Source: JBBSEZ01 sp038239195
GTDB lineage: Bacteria > Planctomycetota > Planctomycetia > Gemmatales > Gemmataceae
Length of the DNA: 6,652 nucleotides
Assembly: GCA_038239195.1 (NCBI GenBank)
Contig: JBBSEZ010000509.1
Span: 1-6,652 of the forward strand
Reading direction: 5' to 3'
The notes beneath the pieces were generated by a model, which was not told where the DNA came from, ran no database searches, and was given only the letters and a program-made list of their open reading frames with translations. Below, piece by piece: positions 1 to 6,652 of this stretch. Position numbers and translations under genes: made by a program. Position 1 is the first letter of the stretch; the number at the start of each line of letters is the position of its first letter.

Positions 1-3
1 CGG

Positions 4-114
<111 letters not shown>

Positions 115-145
115 GGTCTGGGCAAGGCTTGCCCCCTCACCCCAA

Positions 146-175
146 CCCCTCTCCCCCGAGCACGGGGGAGAGGGG
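146..175. repeat. 13-bp perfect hairpin downstream of the bestrophin gene
   Basis: Arms 146-158 (CCCCTCTCCCCCG) and 163-175 (CGGGGGAGAGGGG) pair perfectly over 13 bp around a 4-base loop, AGCA. The left arm is preceded by CCCTCACCCCAA, a purine/pyrimidine-biased block that I recall as part of a dispersed GC-rich repeat in several bacterial phyla (memory, not searched). On the minus strand the hairpin lies 10 nt past the bestrophin stop, where a terminator would sit. No T-tract follows it in that direction, so it is not a canonical intrinsic terminator. A REP-like repeat that also stabilises the mRNA 3' end is plausible. Confidence 0.7.
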
Positions 176-185
176 CTCGCCCCGC

Positions 186-1061
186 TCAGTCGCGGGCCTC
201 GCCGAGGTCTTGCACGTCGCGGGCGATGGTCCCACAAATCTGCTCCAGCGGGAGGTGATTGTCGTCCAGCCCAAACGGCGCCTCGATCTCGACGCCGGCT
301 TCCTCGATGCTCAGCAGGACCAGCGCCACGCCCATCACGACCAGCGGCGCCAGGAAGCCCATCGGCGGCACCAAAACGAGCGGCAGCGTCGCCAGGTAAA
401 GGAACAGCACCTGCTTGATGAGGGCCGCGTAGACGAAGGGCAGGGGAGTGCGCTGGATCTTCTCGCAGCCGCCCTGGTTGTCGATCAGCGCCCCGACCAG
501 GCCCTCCAGCCGACCGGCCATCACCTCCCCCAGGCGGCCCTCGCGCTGGCGGCCGGCCACCCACTCGCTCAGGGAACGCGCCAGCACCTGGGCCGGATTG
601 CTTGCCCCTTCCAGGTGCGCCAGCACCCGCCCCGGCAGCAGGTGGCGGACGGCGCCGAGGTCTTGGCCGCCGCGCAACTGTTCCTTGACGAGGAGCACGT
701 AGGCCGTCACGAGGCGCCCCAGGTCGTCGGCAGGGCCGGCGTGGACGGCGGCGGCGCGCACCAGGTTGCGGCTGGCGTTGACGAGCATGCCCCAGTGCGA
801 CCGAGCCTCCCAGAAGCGGTTGTTGGCGGAGTTGGTGCGGAAGACGATGAGCATGCTCAGCGCCACGCCCAGCACCGAATGGCCCAGCGAGTCGAGCGCC
901 GGCAAGGGGCGCTCGGCCGGGCGCAGCACCCGCTCGTCGAGCAGGGAGAGCGCCAGGCACAGGCCCGTCAGCAGTCCCACGCGGCCCAGGACGTGCGGCA
1001 GCACCGTCCCGCGCCAGGCGAAGCACGTCCGCCACCAGTTCGTCCGGTCGTAGTCGATCAC
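186..1061 (-). CDS. Bestrophin-family ion channel
   Basis: The 291-residue product is predicted to be a membrane protein of the bestrophin (UPF0187) family. Bacterial members form pentameric ion channels; the characterised Klebsiella homologue passes cations, while animal and algal members pass chloride or bicarbonate. Family signatures are FRTN (74-77) with NRFWEAR (81-87) near the second helix, and the late EIEAPFG (258-264) followed by DDNHLPL (266-272). Hydrophobic segments lie at about 24-41, 60-73, 208-230 and 233-252. The length fits bacterial homologues (about 300). The start is GTG at 1061, chosen because family-like sequence begins at once (DRTNWW) and GAGG lies a suitable distance upstream on the minus strand. 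It follows the kinase-SBP stop by 16 bp, so the two are probably co-transcribed. Ion selectivity cannot be read from the sequence. Confidence 0.9.
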   Translation of the reverse strand: MIDYDRTNWWRTCFAWRGTVLPHVLGRVGLLTGLCLALSLLDERVLRPAERPLPALDSLGHSVLGVALSMLIVFRTNSANNRFWEARSHWGMLVNASRNLVRAAAVHAGPADDLGRLVTAYVLLVKEQLRGGQDLGAVRHLLPGRVLAHLEGASNPAQVLARSLSEWVAGRQREGRLGEVMAGRLEGLVGALIDNQGGCEKIQRTPLPFVYAALIKQVLFLYLATLPLVLVPPMGFLAPLVVMGVALVLLSIEEAGVEIEAPFGLDDNHLPLEQICGTIARDVQDLGEARD

Positions 1062-1077
1062 CGGGGGCCCTCGCGCG

Positions 1078-3477
<2,400 letters not shown>

Positions 3478-3541
3478 CGGTTCGCCCTGAAAGGCAACGG
3501 GTCGTTCGCGGGCCGCCCCTCCGTTGCTATAGTAAGGCGAG

Positions 3542-3608
3542 CGGCAGGAGTTGGTTTGCGGTAGGACGGCCCTCCCGAGCCGTCCTACAAGGAGGCCTTT
3601 TCCTGCCG
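3542..3608. repeat. Nested palindromic element
   Basis: The inner hairpin pairs 3561-3570 (GTAGGACGGC) with 3579-3588 (GCCGTCCTAC), a perfect 10 bp around the 8-base loop CCTCCCGA. An outer pair, CGGCAGGA (3542-3549) with TCCTGCCG (3601-3608), adds 8 perfect bp around it. Between them lies AAGGAGGCCTTTT, itself able to form a 4-bp stem next to a short T-run. The inner arm looks like a dispersed palindromic repeat I associate with planctomycete genomes (memory, unverified). It lies between divergent genes, so it is not a terminator for either. It may be a REP/MITE-like element or a regulatory structure in one of the leaders. Confidence 0.75.
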
Positions 3609-3670
3609 GTCGTCGAGAGGGCAGTGGGGTTATTCTAGCGGGTGCCTTGGCAGGCGGGAAACCTGCGGCG

Positions 3671-3680
3671 AGGGAAGGGG
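3671..3680 (+). promoter_or_regulatory. Ribosome binding site of the carbonic anhydrase gene
   Basis: AGGGAAGGGG lies 6 nt before the ATG at 3687 and is the best purine-rich site near this gene. It decides the start: an in-frame ATG at 3642 would add 15 residues of non-family sequence and has no comparable site. Confidence 0.6.
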
Positions 3681-3686
3681 GCGAGC

Positions 3687-4370
3687 ATGACGCGGATCAT
3701 CGAGGGCGTGTTGAACTTCCAGCGGCGCATCTTCGGGGGCAAGCGCGAGCTGTTCAGCAGGCTCGGCAAGGGGCAGAAACCTCTGGCGCTGTTCATCACC
3801 TGTTCGGACTCGCGCATCGCGCCGGACTTGCTGGCGCAGACCGAGCCGGGCGAGCTGTTCGTGTTGCGCAACGCCGGCAACCTGGTGCCCCCGTACGGCG
3901 GCCCCCCCGGCGCCGAGGCCGCCACCATCGAGTACGCCCTCGTCCAGCTCCGGGTGCGCGACGTGGTGCTGTGCGGGCATTCCAAGTGCGGCGCCATGCA
4001 CGGCCTGCTCGAGCCGGAAGCGCTGGGGAAGATGCCCGCGGTGGCCGGCTGGCTCGATCACGCCCGTGCCCTGCTGCCGGCGCTCCAGGGGGCCGAGCGG
4101 TCGGCGGAGGAGCAACTGAAGCTGGCCATCGAGAAGAACGTGCTGCTCCAGATGGAGCACCTGCGGACGCACCCGGCCGTCGCCGCTGCGCTGGCGGCGC
4201 GGGCGCTACGGCTGCACGGCTGGGTCTACCACTTCGAGAAGGGCCTGGTCGATGCCTACGATCCCTTGAGCGGGACGTTTCGGCCCCTGGAGCAGCAGGT
4301 CCGGCAGAAGTTGCTCGAGAACGCCGAGCCGGACGCTGGCCCGCGGACCGATTGGGACACGCACATATGA
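3687..4370 (+). CDS. Beta-class carbonic anhydrase
   Basis: The 227-residue protein is predicted to interconvert CO2 and bicarbonate in the cytoplasm with a catalytic zinc. The beta-class signatures are intact: CSDSR (39-43) supplies zinc ligand Cys39 and the Asp41/Arg43 dyad, and GHSKCGAM (97-104) supplies His98 and Cys101. RNAGN (61-65) and the PYGG...AEAATIEYA stretch (70-84) are also typical. Length and the N-terminal MTRIIEGVLNFQRRIF fit bacterial beta-CAs of the CynT/Can type. No signal peptide or membrane segment is seen. It is divergent from the kinase-SBP/bestrophin pair and 115 bp upstream of the response regulator in the same direction. Bicarbonate supply for biosynthesis or pH balance is the default role; a link to the bestrophin across the divergent promoter is only a hypothesis. 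Confidence 0.95.
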   Translation: MTRIIEGVLNFQRRIFGGKRELFSRLGKGQKPLALFITCSDSRIAPDLLAQTEPGELFVLRNAGNLVPPYGGPPGAEAATIEYALVQLRVRDVVLCGHSKCGAMHGLLEPEALGKMPAVAGWLDHARALLPALQGAERSAEEQLKLAIEKNVLLQMEHLRTHPAVAAALAARALRLHGWVYHFEKGLVDAYDPLSGTFRPLEQQVRQKLLENAEPDAGPRTDWDTHI

Positions 4371-4429
4371 CGTTGGCTTTCCTCGCTTTCCTCCTTCCTT
4401 CCGCGTGTCTTCTCTGGTACGGTAGGGGC

Positions 4430-4462
4430 GCCCGGCGGTGAGGTGCCCTGCACCTGCCGGGC
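4430..4462 (+). promoter_or_regulatory. Bulged hairpin between carbonic anhydrase and response regulator
   Basis: Two coaxial stems can form. The outer pairs GCCCGGC (4430-4436) with GCCGGGC (4456-4462), 7 bp. The inner pairs AGGTGC (4441-4446) with GCACCT (4450-4455), 6 bp around a CCT loop, with GGTG (4437-4440) as a one-sided bulge. It lies 59 nt after the carbonic anhydrase stop and 23 nt before the next ATG. No T-run follows, so termination is doubtful. A structured leader for the response regulator gene is the alternative, and no protein or ligand can be named. Confidence 0.5.
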
Positions 4463-4485
4463 CTCATCTCCCGACGGTCCGATCA

Positions 4486-5640
4486 ATGGAGACTCTCCCT
4501 CTCAAGGTCTTGCTGATCGAGGACGAGCCCATTTCGGCCTTGATGCTGAAGGACGCTCTGGAGAACCTTCCGGGCAAGTCGCTCGCGGTGAAGTGTACCG
4601 AGAGCCTGGCCAAAGGGCTCGAGCGCCTGGGCGTGGAAAAGTTCGACGTCGTGCTGCTGGACCTCACGCTCCCGGACAGCGAAGGGCTCAGCACCTTCCT
4701 GCGCGCCCAGGCGCACGCGCCGCCAGCCGTCCCCATCGTCGTCCTCACCGGGACCGACGACGAGGTGCTCGGCCGGACCGCCGTCCGCGAGGGGGCAGAG
4801 GACTTTCTGGTCAAGGGCCAGGTGAGCTCCAGCGAGGTCGGCCGCTGCCTGCGCTACGCCATCGAGAGGCACCGCCGCCGGCAGACGGAGGAGCTCCTCG
4901 AGGCCAACGAACAAGAGTTCCGCGCCGCCCGGGCGATCCAACAGCGGCTGTATCCCACCGTGCCTCGCCTGTCGAGCTTCGACATGGCGGGGATGTCTCA
5001 CTGCGCCCGCGGGACCTGCGGAGACTACTTCGATTATCTGCGCATGCACAACGGCTGCGTGGGCATCGTGATCGCCGACGTGTGCGGCAAGGGCCTGGGG
5101 CCTGCCATCCTCATGGCCTCGACGCGCGCCTACCTGCGGGTGCTAGCGCGGGCCCACGCGGAGGTCAGCGACATCCTCGCCCTGGCCAATCAGGTGCTCG
5201 TCGAGGACACCCGGGAAGAAAACTTCGTCACCCTCCTGCTCGCCCGCCTCGACCCCCACACGCGCTCCTTCGTCTACGCGAGTGCCGGCCACCCGACGGC
5301 CTACGTGTTGAGCGAGACGGGAGAGGTCAAGAGGGCCCTGGAGAGCACCGGCATTCCCCTTGGGATCAGCCCGGACGTTGCCTACCCCTCCCCGGACGCC
5401 ATCACCCTCGAGCCCGGCGACCTCGTGCTGTTCCTCACCGACGGCATCCTGGAGGCCCGCGCCCCCGACGGCACGCCGTTTCAGCCCGAGCGCGTTCTCG
5501 ACCTCGTTCGGTACTACCGCGAGGGCTCGGCCATGCAGATCATCGACAACCTGTACCACGCCGTCCGGGCCTTCACCCATAACGGGCCCCAGACCGACGA
5601 CATCACCGCCGTCGTCCTCAAGGTCGGGCCTGTTGAGTGA
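4486..5640 (+). CDS. Response regulator with SpoIIE/RsbU-type PP2C phosphatase output
   Basis: The 384-residue soluble protein has a receiver domain (about 7-125) with acidic Glu12/Asp13, phospho-acceptor Asp59 in LLDLTLPDSEG, Thr88 and Lys110, all in place. A charged, helical, probably coiled-coil linker (about 126-160, ERHRRRQTEELLEANEQEF then IQQRLYP) leads to a PPM/PP2C-like domain of the SpoIIE class. Its metal-binding positions are Asp180 (GDYFDY), Asp198 (IADVCGKGLGPA), Asp319 (LTDGILEA) and Asp372 (TDDITAVVLK), plus AGHP (267-270). Members usually dephosphorylate a STAS-domain anti-anti-sigma factor when their receiver is phosphorylated, freeing a sigma factor. No histidine kinase, STAS protein or anti-sigma kinase is in the window. 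The ATG at 4486 is preferred over an in-frame GTG at 4438, because the receiver strand begins six residues later; neither has a strong ribosome site. Confidence 0.93.
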   Translation: METLPLKVLLIEDEPISALMLKDALENLPGKSLAVKCTESLAKGLERLGVEKFDVVLLDLTLPDSEGLSTFLRAQAHAPPAVPIVVLTGTDDEVLGRTAVREGAEDFLVKGQVSSSEVGRCLRYAIERHRRRQTEELLEANEQEFRAARAIQQRLYPTVPRLSSFDMAGMSHCARGTCGDYFDYLRMHNGCVGIVIADVCGKGLGPAILMASTRAYLRVLARAHAEVSDILALANQVLVEDTREENFVTLLLARLDPHTRSFVYASAGHPTAYVLSETGEVKRALESTGIPLGISPDVAYPSPDAITLEPGDLVLFLTDGILEARAPDGTPFQPERVLDLVRYYREGSAMQIIDNLYHAVRAFTHNGPQTDDITAVVLKVGPVE

Positions 5641-5667
5641 CGATCCGGGCGCGGCCCCAGAAAACTC

Positions 5668-5791
5668 GAACAGAAGGTAACGAAGGCAGCGAAGAAAGGG
5701 GCCCCGCTCCGCACCGCGAGAGCAAGGGGTGGAGGGAGAAAGCCCGCCCCGTCTTCCCTGCTTTCTTTGTTGCCTTCGTTACCTTCTGTTC
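5668..5791. repeat. 31-bp near-perfect inverted repeat between convergent genes
   Basis: Arm 5668-5698 begins GAACAGAAGGTAACGAAGGC and arm 5761-5791 is its reverse complement except at two positions, both able to form G-U pairs in RNA. The spacer is 62 bases. With a 2-base bulge the pairing can extend a little into GGG/CCC. The element almost fills the 157-bp gap between the phosphatase stop (5640) and the hydrolase stop (5798), so it could act as a bidirectional terminator, although no clean T-tract follows. The AACAGAAGGTAACGAAGG word is one I recall from dispersed repeats in planctomycetes and verrucomicrobia (memory only). Short open frames here encode peptides such as AFVTFCS and are by-products of the repeat. 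Confidence 0.85.
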
Positions 5792-5797
5792 AAATGG

Positions 5798-6240
5798 TTA
5801 TTTCGACTGGAAGAACGCGATCGCCTGGCGCATGGCCGAGGAGACCGAGGTCACGTGATCGCCGGGCACGCTGACGGCCTGCACGTCGAGGCCTGCCTTG
5901 CGGGCGAGGCTGGCCGTCTCCTCGCTCGGCCCCTTGAAGAAAAACTCCTGCGAGCCGTAGTAGATGCGCACCGGACACTTGAAGCTGCGCGCGAACGCGA
6001 GCGGCGAGCGCATCTGCACCTCGCGCTTGTTCTCGAGGTCGATGGGGAGCGGGAACGTCTGGGAGCGCGCCCACGAATCCTGATCGGGCGAGCCGGAGAA
6101 GGCGGCGGCGGCCCGGAAGCGCTTCGAGGTCATGGCGGCCAGCAGCGTGAGGGTGCCGCCGGTGCTGTGGCCGGCGACGAACAGGCGATTGGGATCGACG
6201 TGCGGCTGGCGCGCCAGTTCCTCGGCGGCGGCGAGGCCTC
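5798..6240 (-). pseudogene. Alpha/beta hydrolase, C-terminal part only (N-terminus lost)
   Basis: The visible part (about 147 codons) matches the C-terminal half of a prolyl-oligopeptidase/dienelactone-hydrolase-type alpha/beta hydrolase. It runs from LAAAEELARQPHVDPNRLFV through the nucleophile elbow GHSTGG (Ser codon complementary to 6164-6166) to a histidine motif, VPGDHVTSV, and the end FFQSK. The acid residue is expected after strand 7, in RIYYGSQEFFFKG, where the usual Asp may be replaced by the Ser or Glu seen here. Upstream of about 6240 the same frame stays open to 6418, but the sequence (Arg/Gly/Ser-rich, with low-complexity stretches) is unlike any hydrolase. The oxyanion-hole region and about 100 or more residues are therefore missing. 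It converges on the phosphatase gene. Substrate unknown. Whether the break is real or an assembly chimera cannot be decided here. Confidence 0.75.
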
Positions 6241-6294
6241 CAGCGCAACCACCTCCCGGACGGCTACCCCGAGGACGAACCGAGCTCGCGCTGA
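6241..6294 (+). pseudogene. C-terminal fragment of an unrecognised plus-strand protein
   Basis: From 6241 a plus-strand frame reads QRNHLPDGYPEDEPSSR and stops with TGA at 6292-6294. Almost every codon ends in G or C (for example CGC AAC CAC CTC CCG GAC GGC TAC CCC), as in the true genes here, and the peptide has a normal, acidic C-terminal composition. Just upstream in the same frame the codon bias collapses (GTT CCT CGG CGG CGG CGA), and the minus-strand hydrolase frame takes over as the coding one. This suggests the tail of a gene whose body is missing. It is too short to assign to a family. Confidence 0.4.
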
Positions 6295-6328
6295 GGTTTT
6301 CTCGCCCTGGCGTGCCTGGCGATCGGGC

Positions 6329-6475
6329 ATGAACAAACCAATCCTGGCGCTGCTCTACGACAGGCTGTGTCCGCTGTGTTCGCGCGAGATCGAGCACTCC
6401 CGCCGCCGCGCCGCCCAAGGCCCCGGCGTCCTCTTCGTGGACGTCGCCGCCCTGATGTCAACCCAAGGTCAATAG
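6329..6475 (+). pseudogene. Thiol-disulfide oxidoreductase DCC (DUF393) family, truncated
   Basis: ATG at 6329 opens a frame with the DUF393/DCC signature near the N-terminus: LLYDRLCPLC (8-17) with Cys14-Pro-Leu-Cys17, then REIEHSRRR and VLFVDVAA (about 34-41). The family is named for an N-terminal D-x-x-C-x-x-C motif, here Asp11, Cys14 and Cys17, and is predicted to act in thiol-disulfide exchange. Full members are usually about 110-150 residues; this one stops at 48, and its last residues (LMSTQGQ) are unlike the family. The switch coincides with a fall in G+C at about 6452-6456, so the gene is cut by an insertion or a join. It lies 34 bp after the fragment ending at 6294, so the two may once have been neighbours in an operon. 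No clear ribosome site is seen. Confidence 0.7.
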
Positions 6476-6652
6476 TGCCCCCATGAGAAAATGGGCAATT
6501 GGTGCTTGACTGCTCATCTTTCGTGTAACGGTTCGGGGACTATCCAGTATTGGGCGCCAACCCAGTATAGAGAGTTGATGACAGCCCTACCAATTCCAAG
6601 ACACGTAGGAGCAGCGCTGGCAATGCCGACACGTACCGGCGTGAGTCATCGC
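6456..6652. mobile_element. Low-GC foreign segment, possible mobile-element end
   Basis: By hand count positions 6471-6652 are about 53% G+C against roughly 70% before. The segment begins TGTCAACCCAAGGTCAATAG exactly where the DCC protein loses family resemblance. GTCAA occurs at 6457-6461 and again at 6468-6472, 11 bp apart, with an inverted copy TTGAC at 6506-6510; CCCAT/ATGGG forms a 5-bp stem (6479-6493 region); CCAGTAT repeats at 6544 and 6562. A TGT start with short repeated motifs resembles the ends of IS21-like elements, but no transposase is visible. A short frame from ATG 6578 stays open to the window end (25 codons) and is not recognisable. A chimeric contig join is the main alternative. 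Confidence 0.3.

Larger units (their letters stand above)
3478..3686. promoter_or_regulatory. Divergent intergenic region (kinase / carbonic anhydrase)
   Basis: These 209 bases separate two divergently transcribed genes and must hold both promoters unless transcription starts elsewhere. A TACTAT hexamer on the minus strand (complement of 3529-3534), 52 nt before the kinase ATG, resembles a -10 box but has no good -35 partner. TATTCT (3631-3636), 50 nt before the carbonic anhydrase ATG, is an equally weak candidate. The centre is occupied by a nested palindrome (3542-3608), listed separately. No convincing riboswitch or transcription-factor operator is visible. That promoters lie here is likely from gene orientation; the exact boxes are guesses. 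Confidence 0.4.

Noticed and set aside
3642..3686. Upstream ATG that would lengthen the carbonic anhydrase by 15 residues
   Set aside because: The extra residues are unlike the family, and the strong AGGGAAGGGG site serves the ATG at 3687.
4371..4441. Short hydrophobic peptide (MTLAFLAFLLPSACLLWYG) overlapping the carbonic anhydrase end
   Set aside because: Only about two dozen codons from an ATG that overlaps the end of the CA gene, with no ribosome site; chance frame in a pyrimidine-rich gap.
5637..5858. Open frames encoding FVAFVTFCS-like peptides on both strands
   Set aside because: They translate the arms of the 31-bp inverted repeat and are not genes.
6584..6651. Minus-strand peptide with CRHCQRC near the right edge
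   Set aside because: It ends after about 20 codons and its beginning is at or beyond the window edge; a Cys cluster this short is not evidence of a zinc protein.
6578..6652. Possible new gene start (ATG at 6578, 25 codons open to the edge)
   Set aside because: Too short to judge; no family resemblance and only a weak purine-rich site before it.

Overview
The window is about 70% G+C up to roughly position 6455 and reads as a planctomycete chromosome fragment, most like Gemmata and its relatives. This is inferred from gene content and protein style, not from a search. The main pointers are a Ser/Thr kinase with an N-terminal Cys/His motif fused through one membrane helix to a UrtA-like solute-binding domain, a response regulator fused to a SpoIIE/RsbU-type phosphatase, a GHSTGG alpha/beta hydrolase, and palindromic repeats in most of the gaps.

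Layout. Positions 1-115 are homopolymer G and C runs, probably a sequencing or assembly artefact at a contig end, followed by a 13-bp hairpin (146-175). On the minus strand lie a receptor-like kinase (3477 to 1078) and, 16 bp downstream, a bestrophin-family channel (1061 to 186), a likely two-gene operon. A 209-bp divergent intergenic region with a nested palindrome separates them from a plus-strand beta-carbonic anhydrase (3687-4370). A bulged hairpin (4430-4462) follows, then the response regulator/PP2C phosphatase (4486-5640). A 31-bp near-perfect inverted repeat (arms 5668-5698 and 5761-5791) fills the gap between this gene and a convergent minus-strand hydrolase that ends at 5798.

The right end is broken. 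The hydrolase loses its N-terminal half at about 6240. At the same point a plus-strand reading frame with strong G/C third-position bias begins as a C-terminal fragment and stops at 6294. A DCC/DUF393 oxidoreductase starts at 6329 but is cut after about 42 family-like residues, where G+C falls to about 53%. The last ~195 bases look foreign, either a mobile-element end or a chimeric join.

How the genes may work together. The kinase-SBP protein would place a urea/amide/amino-acid-type binding domain outside the membrane and a Hanks-type kinase inside. Its operon partner is a bestrophin, and the divergent neighbour is a carbonic anhydrase. Some bestrophins conduct bicarbonate, so a bicarbonate- or urea-linked signalling and transport module is a reasonable but untested idea. 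The response regulator/phosphatase is probably the output of a partner-switching pathway whose partners are not in this window. I found no clearly new system. The most unusual object is the kinase-SBP receptor and its setting.
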